Both the position numbers and the translations under genes were made by a program. Shown one piece after another: positions 23,724-34,292 of a stretch of DNA of 64,000 bases (positions within the stretch are counted from its first letter, which is position 1; the number at the start of each line of letters is the position of its first letter). The stretch comes from Phialocephala subalpina (taxonomy: Eukaryota > Ascomycota > Leotiomycetes > Helotiales > Mollisiaceae). A model generated the notes under the pieces. It made no database searches and was not told where the DNA came from. It saw nothing but the letters and a program-made list of their open reading frames with translations. Where the stretch lies: NCBI GenBank assembly GCA_900073065.1, contig FJOG01000008.1, positions 287,631-351,630 of the forward strand, written 5' to 3'.

Positions 23724-24045
23724 TTACTTCCAAAACCAACCACCACCCTTCTTCTCCTTCTTCACCACAACCCCTTCAATCCTCCCCATAATATCTTCCC
23801 ACCTCTCGACTTTCTTCTCCCTTTCCTCCAAGCGTTCTAACCTATTTTCTAACTTCTCAAGCTTGTCGCGTAAGATGCATCTTCCTCCTTTGACACATAT
23901 CTCTATCATACTGCGCATTCCCATTCCAGTCTCTTCTTACACTAGCGATTGCTTTGTATGCCTCTAATAGCTTTTTATTGGTAGCTTCGAGACGATCGAT
24001 TTGGCCTTGTGTTGCTGGAAGGCCACTGTAGAGTGGGAACGGCAT
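23724..24045 (-). CDS. Small coiled-coil protein, paralogue A
   Basis: ATG 24045 starts MPFPLYSGLPATQGQIDRLE, followed by a helix up to about AYKAIAS. The 3' part in another frame is a charged coiled coil (LRDKLEKLENRLERLEEREK) ending VVVKKEKKGGGWFWK at TAA 23724-23726. A short intron near 23935-23875 must join the frames. A GTGTAAG donor after the codons for AIA and an AAAG or GGAG acceptor would keep phase, but the exact join is not certain. The product would be about 85-90 aa, mostly one coiled coil. A paralogue lies directly upstream at 24398-24745 in the same orientation. Function unknown. Confidence 0.6.
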
Positions 24046-24397
24046 CTTGTTTGACTTCTAGAATCGAGTTGGATATCGTCGAGGTAGAGAATGTACCAGA
24101 AAGTGTTGATTTTTGGCGTATGCCAGTTGGCTTTTGTTGTGCTTGACCAAGGTTACAGAAGCAAAGGCGAAATGGTCGTTGCGAAATAGAGGAGTGGAGG
24201 GTGGTCCGAAAGCAAATCATCGCGCCTTGCCCGGACGCAGTCTAGAACCAGCTCACTTCACAATCGTGGACCCAGTGTTCACTTTATGGATTGTCTGAAG
24301 TCCTATGTGCAGAGAATTGCACACCAACTTGCTATGATTCCCTCATATGGAACAGAATCCCAGTTGTAGGGCTTTCTGGCCCTTTCTCCCTCAATCC

Positions 24398-24745
24398 TCA
24401 TCTCCAAAACCACCCGCCACCCCTCCTCTTCTCCTTCTCCCTCACCACAACACCCTCCAACCTCTTCACGCTCTCCTCCAACCCCGCCATTCTCTCCTCT
24501 CTCTCTCCCATAACCTTCAACCTCTCCCACAACTCCCTCATCTTCTCAACCTTCTCCTCAAACCGCACCATCCTCCACTCTAACTTCTTTTTATCAAACA
24601 CCCCTTCCCTCCTCGCCTCCAACATATACCGCACTATAGATCGATATGAAACAAATTACTCATCGTATCGTTGTTCTAGACGCGTTATTTGGTTTTGGGA
24701 CGCTGGGGTCCAGATTGATGGTGAGGGGAGGGTTGGCCATGGCAT
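24398..24745 (-). CDS. Small coiled-coil protein, paralogue B
   Basis: ATG 24745 gives MPWPTLPSPSIWTPASQNQI then TRLEQRYDE and a TAA, so an intron or a break lies near 24655-24610. The 3' frame continues as a coiled coil (RFEEKVEKMRELWERLKVMG) and ends VVVREKEKRRGGGWFWR, clearly homologous to paralogue A (VVVKKEKKGGGWFWK). The MP[FW]P start and the Q-Q-I-x-RLE segment also match. The visible GTAATT donor would give an unusually short intron if the first TAG acceptor (about 24635) is used, so this copy may be degenerating. Tandem duplication of a mini-gene is the simplest reading. Confidence 0.5.
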
Positions 24746-25268
24746 GATGAGGGTGACAGGGTGTGTTGGTGGTTGTGTTTTGAAGTCAATGTAGTATGTG
24801 GTAGTTTGAGGTAATTGGTTTGATTTGGAGATGTAGAAATGTATTTGAGAAGTGAATGAAGTGGAAACTAAAATTAGAAGGAAAGCTCAAAAGAGAATTA
24901 TCGCGCTTGTGCGACATCTTTGGCATATCGGATAGTCCAGTCCAAATAACAATCCTGGACTATTCAAATTGCAATTCCATATAGAACTGGATTCTGGGAC
25001 TCAGTTATCGCTAAGCAGTATGATTTATAGCTGAAAAGAGAAAGTGGAAAGCTTCTGAGAAGAATCTTGAGCGTGGCGGCAGGTAAAAAAGGGAGGTAAG
25101 AGTAATCACGTGCTTTGCTTTCAGACTCACCATAACTCTTCGCTGGCTCTCTGTACCATGAGGTCGGACGTATTTTTAGCGCAATGGTAGTGTATAGATG
25201 ATATAGAAACGTTGCGATCGTAGACCCAGATAAGGAAGCCTTAAAAAATAATACTGCAGAGCGAAACA
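24746..25268. other. Intergenic, no gene seen
   Basis: 5' flank of the coiled-coil mini-gene and 3' flank of the next minus-strand gene. Confidence 0.45.
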
Positions 25269-27495
25269 TCAACTGCTCTCAGCCCACTTAAACCAGACCG
25301 TCAACAACAGCGCAAAGAAAGACGTGAACCAAGCAAGAACAGCAAACAAACTACCCCAAGTACTTGGTCCTACAACTCCGTACATTTTCAAGACCCATAT
25401 GATGACTACCATGCTACAGATGAAGTAAAACAGAAGGATAACGAACAAGAGGCGATGCACTCTGAAGCCTTCTTCAAAGTAGATGCCATATCCTTCAGGA
25501 GCTTCGTTGCCGTAGTTCGGTTCAAGCTTGTCTCTGATCTTCGGTATTTTCACGAAGACATACCGGGATCGATTATCTTTGTCTGTGTTTCTGGATCCTT
25601 CGTCTGTATCTCTGGACCTTTGCCCTTTCCAGAGCGCGTACTCTGAGTCGTGACAATATTACTTTTCGGCGTTGGTAATTGACGAAAGTATTCAATTAAA
25701 CGTGCCAGCCTGCCACTCTTCTTTTGCCATTCATCATACATGATTTTATCCGCGTGGTGTGGGTTCCTCCAGAAATGCATCAGTGTGCTTTGTCCAACCA
25801 GCGGCAGAGTTTTTGCTGGGCAGGGGATGTATATCCATCGATCACTCGCTGTTTCTGGTGGCCAGACGTTTTCATCTCGGATACTGGCCCCATCTAAGGG
25901 GAGCAGATCGAACTGTAAGATATTTTAGCTTTGATCAATGGCATGTAGATGGTGGAGTCACTTACCATCACGAACTTTATGGCTTTCACTTCCTTAAGCT
26001 CGAAGAATCGTCGGAGCCAGCTGCGTTCGGCAAAGTATAGATGTCGGAATTCTTGAAAAATTTCGAAGTCATGCCTTTCTCCACTGCCGTTGCTGTGAGT
26101 AGCTTTTATCCCGAATTTGGAAGTGTTGAAGATCGGTAGTATCCAGCGTTGTTTGACGTCTGGGGATTCAGATGTATGGTCTGCATTGTCATCATTTCGG
26201 GTGTCGATAGAGGTATTTGCAGCCGAACCGGAGCTTTTGCCAGCATTAGATGGTGCGCTTTTCGAGTGACTCTCGGTACTAAGACCAGCAGCGGACGACG
26301 TAGACGATCTCATTCCAATTCTCGAAGTAGGGTTACTTGTTTGCTGCCCTGCTTGGGTCGGACCGGAAGACTCAGTTTCATTAGGCTCAATCGTTTCGTG
26401 CCTACGGTCAAGCGATTCCTGCATATTTTCAATCCCACCGGGAACAATTTCCAGAAAGTCGTCATAGAACTCTCTTCCACACACCTAATCGTGATTAGCC
26501 GGCAGGATGAAGAGATATGTTTAGAAGATTCCTATACATTGCCAGAGCACCCGTCTCATTCCCGGAGCTGGAGGTCTGTCCAGAGCTGACTGGCCAAGGA
26601 ATAATCGAGAGAGAAAATTGTGCAAAGTGCCAGCCATACTCGACTTTTTGACAATTGCCACAGGTGGTGCATTCTCGTAGACGTCTGACTCGGTTTCAAG
26701 TTCCATCGAGATGCGCGGTTTTTCTGCAATGCTTTCTTCGGCGAGGGACCTCGAAGAGTGGCCCGCTTCGTTGTCCGAATCAACAGACGGGTCCGATTCT
26801 CTATCGCTTTTGGGGCTTTGAGACGATCCTCGGTTTCTGCGTTCTCCAGGACCAGAAGATAAGCCAAGGGTCACATTTCCGTAACCATGAAGATTCGCAG
26901 CTTGACTGAATGGTATCTCTGGGCTGAGGTCTCGTCCTCTTGTTTCGGCGCCCTTGGAGCTGCTCTCTTGGGGTTTGTTGGTCGTCCAGAATAGGTCTCT
27001 TGCCTTCGTGGCAACATCTCCGTTGATCTGTATAAAACCACCAGGCGAGAGTGAGCGATAGCCATTGTTCTGGTAATCGCGATTTTGCTTTTGGTAATCA
27101 TCGCGAGCTGCCTCCGATCCTATTGTATGTTCATAGTCGAACCCCAACTCTTGTATTCCTGCATTCCACACACCGGGTCCAACATTTCCGTTGAGCTGTA
27201 TAGCAGCCTCTGTTGCATGGAGGTTCTCATATCGATGACCAACTGAACTCGAATAATCGCCATTGATTTGATGACCTTTAGCCTGGTTCCAATAATCAGG
27301 GCCGGGTGCCTGGAATCCTGTTGTACGTGTTTCGTCTTGTTTGTTCCCTTTACGCTTCCTGTTCTTCGCCTCCTTCGATTCTTTCTTGTCCTTGAGCTGC
27401 CTTTCCAAGAGCTGCCTTTCCCGCTCCTCTTGCGCTTCTTTCATAGCCTTTTGTTCTTTTGCCGCGGGGCTGTCGTTTCGAGTAGCGAGCACCAT
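25269..27495 (-). CDS. Fungal protein with coiled-coil N-terminus and two C-terminal TM helices; frame break near 3' end
   Basis: Exons 27495-26551, 26484-25966 and 25912 to about 25655 join in phase. The start MVLATRNDSPAAKEQKAMKE leads into a Lys/Glu-rich coiled coil. Three spaced motifs follow (HQINGDY, IQLNGNV, IQINGDV). The middle exons encode FVM-FDLLPLDGA and PCPAKTLPLVG, and the last part has EGYGIYFEEGF followed by two TM helices (LLFVILLFYFICSMVVIIWV; SLFAVLAWFTSFFALLLTVW), ending KWAESS. The third exon's frame hits TGA at 25550-25552, while the TM part lies in another frame. A weak GTCACG donor (25654) and acceptor at 25539-25540 restores phase (about 663 aa in total); otherwise this is a frameshift. 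The family is not named with confidence. Confidence 0.65.
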
Positions 27496-28328
27496 GTTGC
27501 GATGACCAGTAGAGCTAGCTGCCAGAACGTTTACTGCCAGTGCTAGTCTCGCAAAAACGTTGACCGGCCTGTACACAGATCTTTATCTGTGATTCTGCGG
27601 TTGCCTAACCTCTCATTTGAGGGCCTGCTCGAGAAAGCAATATCATGCATCTCAGCCACATGCAGCATACCTCTCTTGCCATTTGTTCGCAGAGCTCCCA
27701 AGACTCGACGGCCAATAGAATTTGTCAGAAAGTACGCACTGAAGATCTGTTTGGACGCCACACGAGTGGGAAACTGATATGATCAGGGGGCTTTGCATCG
27801 TACAGGGAGCTCGATTCGATTCGGCAGCTGCTGCATGCAGCATGAAACACCAGACTCAGCCTCCACAATACTCCCAATAAACAACCAGCTACACCGACTA
27901 CGGAGTAGGATGCGCCAATTACAAGTATGAGGCTCCGCGAAAGCCTCGCAGACCGGGCGTCAAGTCGCTCAATTTGTAGGAGCGAGAGGGCCTAGTTCTG
28001 ACAGAAACTCAATTCCAGAATCGATTATAACCAATCTCTCAATCCCAGTTCCGCAGCCTTGTCTTTTATTGCCATTGATTCCCCCAAAGCTTCTTTTGTC
28101 TTCTGCATCGAGAGTGGTACGCTCTCACGGGCTAGGATTATAAAATCCAACACCGGGAAAACAGAGAATTCATTCGATGCCACACAGTTGACGCCATCGA
28201 GCTTCTGTTACCTCCAGAGCACCCACGACTCTTGGGACAATAACAATGCCGTGCAACTCGAATCGTGTCGTCAATGTCCGCTATGCCGACTCCTCCAAAC
28301 TTCGGATCCAGCTCCTGTAAACCCCAAA
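27496..28328. other. Intergenic, no gene supported
   Basis: It lies between two minus-strand genes. Only short frames without domain signal are seen. Confidence 0.45.
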
Positions 28329-29351
28329 TCAACATCCCACACCCCCTAAAACATCCTCCAACCCCTCAACAAGCCTAACATCCACCCCCTCCCTCTCAAA
28401 CTCTCCCTTCATAATAACCCTACTATACCAAATCCTAATCTTCCGTTGCCAAATCTTCAACACTTTCTCCCAAAGAGTTCCTCTATCAGTCATCTCACTC
28501 CAGTTGCCGATCATAAAAACATATTCTAGGTCACTGAAACTTGTGGTTCCCATACGAGTGTCTGCTAGTTGGAACCAAGTCTGGGAATTTAGGGCGAGGT
28601 ATTTGATGTCGGCAAAAGGGAGGTTAGGGCTGGAATGGATGGAGGGGATGGATGAGGAGGAGGGTAGAGAACCCCAGGTGTAGGTGATCGAGGTAGGAGG
28701 TGCCCAGCCGAGAGAGAGGTTGATTATGTCTTTTGAGGGATCCCAGTATATTTCCATTCGGGGCCCGTTCTCTTTGTTTCCGCCTGCATGCTCGTTCAGT
28801 CTCCCGGGACTCGATTTCTTCGCTGATTCTCCAATTTCGTGACAGCATACCTTCCTGCTCTCATCTGCTACAACATCAAAGCCCAGCTTATAATGTCCCA
28901 ATCCCACCTCTCTCGATTCCGAGCAGATATGCATTATTGTAGGTATAGATTGTTGCCTGAGGGCAAGTACATGCGGATGTGCAAAGCATGCCTTTCGCTT
29001 GTGTGGTACGTAGTCAATGTCCGCAGGGCAGAGGCGGAAGTCGAGGAGCTGAGGCGGAGTCGCAGCGCGGTAATGCTCCCAGACTTTCAGGCGGAGCTCG
29101 GTGGGGAGGAGAGGGAAGAGGGTGAATGTCGGTTCTTGAGTTGATGACGCAGGACCCGAGATTGTGCGTGGTAGGGATGGAACTTCGGCAGCAAGAGGAG
29201 AGGAAGGCGGTGTATCGACTATTGGTCTGCGAGTTGGTTTGGATCTGACTGGGAGCTCGAGGCTGGAGGAAATGCTGAGTGGTTTGGAGGGCTTGAGGTC
29301 GAGATCTGACGAAGACCTATTGAGGTACTGGCTCCAGGACACGTAATACAT
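28329..29351 (-). CDS. 2EXR domain protein
   Basis: A single 340-codon frame from ATG 29351. After a Ser/Pro-rich N-terminus of about 75 residues comes FTLFPLLPTELRLKVWEHY, the hallmark F-x-x-F-x-x-LP-x-ELR-x-x-[IV]W of the fungal 2EXR domain. The second conserved part follows at about residues 135-160 (IPTIMHICSESREVGLGHYK). The rest (WDPSKDIINLS, DIKYLALNSQTWF, DLEYVFMIGNW) matches the layout of this family. These proteins are very numerous in ascomycetes and their role is unknown; the LP-x-ELR helix resembles F-box-like segments. The end VEGLEDVLGGVGC seems complete. Confidence 0.88.
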   Translation of the reverse strand: MYYVSWSQYLNRSSSDLDLKPSKPLSISSSLELPVRSKPTRRPIVDTPPSSPLAAEVPSLPRTISGPASSTQEPTFTLFPLLPTELRLKVWEHYRAATPPQLLDFRLCPADIDYVPHKRKACFAHPHVLALRQQSIPTIMHICSESREVGLGHYKLGFDVVADESRKVCCHEIGESAKKSSPGRLNEHAGGNKENGPRMEIYWDPSKDIINLSLGWAPPTSITYTWGSLPSSSSIPSIHSSPNLPFADIKYLALNSQTWFQLADTRMGTTSFSDLEYVFMIGNWSEMTDRGTLWEKVLKIWQRKIRIWYSRVIMKGEFEREGVDVRLVEGLEDVLGGVGC

Positions 29352-31422
29352 TGTTGCTGCGCTCTATTGTACAGAGCCTACAGTGGCAGAGCGTTTAGAT
29401 GTGTAGAGAAAAGAGATGTTGCGCGAGGCTGGGAATTGAGGTTGACGATCTGCAAAGCTTCGGGTCGTGCCGACGACGCATGGGATTCAGGGTTCGCTTG
29501 GGGGCTTCAGCGTCCAACAATACAGTTATCTCAGCGCTCTGCTCGGAGGAAATTCAACTCAATTTAAATTGAACCGAAGCTGTCGCATGTGTCTGGTTAT
29601 ATATTCTCTTGGGAGAAAAAGCAATGAGACAAGGAGGAGGAAAAGCCAAGTTTCGGCGGAAAACGCGGCCCATCCGAGTCGAGCGTGGGGTTTTTCTTAC
29701 TCATGCCGAAGAAAATTGATTGTCTCACCTCACACATCACTCCGATTTGCGAGACCTCCTTCCTGATGTGAAAGAGAGATCTTCTGATGATCCGTGAAGT
29801 GGTCGATGTCTCGTCTCGAGTATGGGGAGCCCTTGTCGCGTCGTGGATGGCAGCCTTGACATGTGTCAGGATCGGGTCGCGAACTCAGTGACTTCATACT
29901 TGGTGAGAAACATGGAGATCAAACTTTAAGATGTTTGGTGCAGACCATACCATCGTCTCGATGTGGCTCCGCAGTACGGGATGTGTCCATTGCTGGGGAT
30001 GATTCGGACCAAGTGGCCGACGCGTCGCGACATTTCAGATTTCTCGAAAAGCTGCTACCATGGTGCCAACATCTTGAAGCCATGTTGAATCCCCAGGTGC
30101 GGGCGTGCGAAGATGTCAGTCTTTCTATCTGTATTTTTTCGTTTGTGATGACAGGAACGCCGAAGACGCGTCAAGTTGACGCTGACTGCTCTGGCCAGAG
30201 GTGGGATTCAGCGATGTGAGGAGAGATGAAGAGAGGTGAGCGACAGTACAAGCGATCCTTCCGGATGCTGTGCAAAAGGCGAAGAACAGGCGATTGAGAA
30301 CCTGAAAATTTTGGGAATAGAAGACAGGAAGCAGATGTACCGTCGCTGATTGGAGATGTGGATGCGGGCGAAAATGCTAGGCTGGTGCTGGTAATGATGG
30401 ATTTGGATGTTATCTCGGTGGGCATGTATGGAGGATGGCTCAGAGGCATCACGTCGAGCGACGACAGGATCGCGATTCCAACACAGGCAGAAAAATGGAG
30501 AAGATCTCAAATTCAAGTCGGCCAGACAGAACGACACAGCTAGCACCCTTCACTTCTTGCACCTTCTCTTACACCCTCTACTCCCTTATATTCTCGTCCT
30601 CCCCCTATGAAAAGAAACCAAAGAGAAAAAAAGAAAAAGAAAAAAAGAAAGAGGAGAAAGCTTCGGCGAGAATATAAGGGAGTAGAGGGAGTAGCGGGTG
30701 TAAGAGAAGGTGCAAGAAGTAAAGGGTGCTAGCTGTGTGACTGTGTCGTTCTGGGAAGGAAGTGCTCAGGTGGGAAGGCATAAAGTGCTATGAGGAAGGA
30801 GTTGTGCGGGGTTCGCAGGCAAGAACCACAACAAAAGGAAAGAGCACCCTCACAACACCGAGAATGAGAGTTGAGTAATGTGTTCCGAAAAAGGGATGCG
30901 CCAAAGTACCCGGAAAGCCAGGAACATTCGTAGAATCCACCAGCCGAGGAGCCAAGTATGACCAGCGGTTACTCACAAGGCTCTTGTTGAGGATAAGTCG
31001 GGATTCGGCTCTGTTTTGCTTTCCAAAGTCCCAGCAAGTGTAGGACAATTACTACGTGCTCTGTCGACTATGTGTCACTTATCCTGCACATTGGGAGACG
31101 GGGAGTGAAACTTCGATAAAGAGCTTGGAGCGTGAGAAAGGTACGTTACAAAGTCCAAGTGCGCTCCCCAACACAAGAAGGAACCCTGGCATTGCCAATT
31201 TGCCACGCTCGTGGATTTTGATGGGATACCCTTGGCATCTCCTTGAGTACGTGAAAAACCCCGAGACGTTTTCGAAGGGCTCTATAAAGGGCGAGGAGAG
31301 TGTGAGGGGTGCGCATGGGAGAACCTCATGGCTCACCGATCCAATCTAGGCCCCAAATCAAGATCACGACTAAAAAATTTCCAGACAGGTGGATGATATG
31401 CATTCTAATTTCCTCATTCTGT
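29352..31422. other. 2.1-kb intergenic stretch containing a fold-back element
   Basis: No supported gene. The notable content is the long inverted repeat at 30527-30753, described separately. Confidence 0.5.
30527..30753. repeat. Long inverted repeat (fold-back element) with purine-rich loop
   Basis: Left arm 30527-30596 (starts CAGAACGACACAGCTAGCAC) is the reverse complement of right arm 30667-30753 (ends GTCGTTCTG). Over the shared 70 bp I see only about one mismatch. The right arm also has two small duplications (9 bp around GAGTAGCGG and 8 bp around GACTGTGT). The 70-nt spacer contains a long A/G tract (AAAGAGAAAAAAAGAAAAAG type). Transcribed, it would fold into a near-perfect 70-bp hairpin. 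No clear target-site duplication was found. It may be a MITE or fold-back transposon, or a locally generated palindrome. Confidence 0.85.
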
Positions 31423-33413
31423 CTAAAAGTCTCTTCCCGGATTCCTCATCTTGATCTGTTCCAGAAAATAAGGAATCGTCGTATTCCCCACCTCCCTAAC
31501 ATCATCGCTACACCCCTCAACCGCAACCGCAACCTCAAACCCAATACCCACCTCCTCACACGCCTCTTTTACCTGCTTCAACGCCACAATCCCGGATTCA
31601 AGCTCAATTTCTGCCATCTCACCCGTCCGCCAAATCTCTCGATCCCTCGTCAGCTCAATCCTCACCTTTCTCAGCTTTGGTAATTTGCTTGCTGCGTTGC
31701 GAAGCATGTTCAGAAAAGCTAGAGAGAAGAGTTGGTTCTCGAATACAGTCCATCTTGATTCTGGCGTTTCGACTTGCAGGATGTTGACGAATAATGTTAG
31801 CTCAGATAGATTCGTGGGCAAGACGTCCACCAGCGCGATCGGATTCGGAGTCCAAGCCTGATGTCCAACCAAAGAATTGACATCGATCGCCAGCTTCCTC
31901 AACCTTGGATATTCTTTTAGAGATCCGATGAGGATCGCGTCTTTGGCACGATTTTGTCGGGCTCGAGCTTGGCCATCGTTTTGCGAATGCCGATTGTCGA
32001 AATATAGCTCCTCAAGCGTGCCTTTGTGTGCTGACAGAGCGGTACCGAAAGAGGATTGGAAACCGACGAATCCGTCCCCGCAGCCGAAACCAGAGGGTTC
32101 TGTTGTCCACCGGAATGATTTCAGGGCTTTGAACATGGAAAGAGAAGAGATGACATCGAAAGGGTCTAGCGCGCTTTCGTCGTACGTCAGGTGCGTGATG
32201 TTCGAGGTGTGCTTAAGTGGTGCGTAGTCCACTGGAGGATTTCTAGAATTCCGGTCGATGTACGTCGTCAAAGTGTGGAGCGATCGCAAGTTGGGAAGGT
32301 ACATGAAGGGCAATAGGCTGCGGAGGTCGAGTTCGTACTCTCGGTGACCGATGCCTCCCTGGTCTTAGACGTCCATGTCAGTCTGCTTGGGTGAGAGGCG
32401 AGGGCGGGGGACTTACGCATTGGACTGCATATGTAAAGCGTCTCTAGCTTTTGCAATGTCCCAGAGGAGATGAGTGATTTGGTGTCTTCAAGAAATTTAC
32501 AGAGAACGTTTTCGTCGTAGCTCCAAGGGACTTCTGGCATGACCATCCACATGATCTTTAGATTTGGTAGCTTATTAAACAGCATGATGATGAGCTCGTC
32601 TTCCTCTTTGGGATCTTTGTGGCAGTGCTCGTCGGCGTCTTCTTCGAGCCAGATTTTGCGGTAATCGACGAGCATGTCTTCCCGTTCTAAGCATATCAGC
32701 AGGACTCTTGTGAATGGTGGATTGATTTTTCACAAGATGTTGGAATGGAAAGAATTGGGATATGAGATATGAGACATGAACATACCGTAATCTTTCCCAG
32801 CCCTTCTCAACCCAGCTGGGGTGCTCGCTGTGCATTGACCCTCAAGACAATCGGTGTGATCAAACGGCTGAACGGGACCCAGGAAATCCACCTCTTCCAT
32901 ATCGATATCTTCAACCTCCTCCTCATCATCCGAATACTCCTCACTCTCGCTCTCCTCATAGCTCGACTCATTCTCATCGTCCTCATCACGTGTACTCTCC
33001 TCCCCAAAAACAAAGTCATCCATCAACGTCCCCCTCTGCCTCTCCCTCTTCTCCTGTTTTTCTTTCTCCACCCGTATATAATAACCATCCATCATCCCCA
33101 AATAATGTTCCACTCGTGGACAATCTCCCCATTCGCGGATATCGAGCTCTTTCACGTGAGCTGCTAGATCAGGACGAAAGTTTATGGTTTCGAGGAATTG
33201 GCGGAGGAGTTTGCAGTGCTTTGTTACGGGACGGAGGAGGGAGGGGTGCAGGCCGTGGTAGGACCATGATTGGTAAAGTTTTGGTGTTGTGCGGTGATAC
33301 AAAGAGCGGGAAGTTTGGCTGAGAAAGTTGAGTTCACGCTTAGATGTGATTTGGGACAGGATGGCATCGAAAAGTTCGTTTGAGAGACTCTCGAGGGAAT
33401 TCATGATGTCCAT
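31423..33413 (-). CDS. F-box protein with LRR-like C-terminal region
   Basis: Three exons (33413-32786, 32686-32417, 32354-31423) close in phase to 609 aa. The N-terminus LESLSNELFDAILSQITSKR is an F-box (LP-x-E[LI]-like, with LSNELFDAIL), expected to bind Skp1 in an SCF ubiquitin ligase. Residues about 135-190 are highly acidic (EESESEEYSDDEEEVEDID). The C-terminal two thirds has repeated Leu-rich strands such as KLETLYICSP, LPNLRSLHTL, YPRLRKLAID and LPKLRKVRIEL, typical of the divergent LRRs of fungal F-box proteins. The third exon's acceptor (GGGAG|GC at 32355-32356) was chosen because it alone keeps the frame. The substrate is unknown. Confidence 0.85.
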
Positions 33414-33633
33414 CTGAAATGGATTTGAATTTTGAAGGTTGATGGGATTGAATGTTTTGGAATTCGAGATCGTTTTATTTCAACGTCGCCATGCGGCACG
33501 GGTCTGATTTAGGGGTTAGCGAGCCCCTGAATTCCAGGCAGTGCAGGCAGCAGGATTTCACGTGAGTTCATGGTATGTACCTGTTGCTATTTGAAGATAT
33601 TAGTGAAGAGTTCTGGTCTGGCACAATATATTG

Positions 33634-34002
33634 TCAAAGGTCTGAGCCGTCATTGGTGTTTGTGAGGAACATTTGATAGAAATCTTGCCTGATGAAACCA
33701 TATGAAGCGTTTTCAGGGGTAAGTACTGAGAACTCCCCGAATTGGTTACTTGATAACATCTCCGACATATAGAATGACTCATAGTCCCAGGTACATTTAG
33801 GCAAATCCAATTCATCCATGCTTGCAGATGAAAAGTTGATGATACCTTCAATTCGATATTGAGAGTTGGAGGTTGCCAAACGAGGAGGCCAGTCCAGCCA
33901 TTCGGGCAACCCCGCCGGTTGTGGCACAGCCACTCCGCCAAGATCGTTTATGCAGAGAATCTCGGCGAGAACGCCACTTTCTGCCCTCTTTCCGTTAGTC
34001 AT
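33634..34002 (-). CDS. Hypothetical 122-aa acidic protein
   Basis: ATG 34002 (CCAAGATGACT context) opens 122 codons. The sequence has a natural-looking composition (for example PEWLDWPPRLATSNSQYRIE and YGFIRQDFYQMFLTNTND) but no known motif, signal peptide or TM segment. It may be a small gene or a leftover exon. It sits between an F-box gene and a secreted membrane protein, with no links to either. Confidence 0.3.
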   Translation of the reverse strand: MTNGKRAESGVLAEILCINDLGGVAVPQPAGLPEWLDWPPRLATSNSQYRIEGIINFSSASMDELDLPKCTWDYESFYMSEMLSSNQFGEFSVLTPENASYGFIRQDFYQMFLTNTNDGSDL

Positions 34003-34292
34003 CTTGGATATTTTCTTCCTCAACCACTCACAAGACTTCCTTGCCTGATAAAATCTAAATCAAGACACGAACTTTGCCTCATGCGGCGAGAAGTCCGTAT
34101 GGAGTCACAAAAAAGTTTCGACCCTGACCCAGAAAATGCGGCACGGTAAGCTTAAATTTAAGATTTAATCCTCCTCGCATGGCCCTTTCTCTGGTTCACG
34201 ACAATTCTGCTTTGCTTCACTCGCTTTCTTGCAAGCACATATTTTTCTCTGGAGAGGGTCAATACTCGTCCATTCGCTCACATACATTAATC

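Noticed and set aside
34179..34292. Upstream ATG for the Thr-rich membrane protein
   Set aside because: Starting there would bury the strong signal peptide that begins at 34293.
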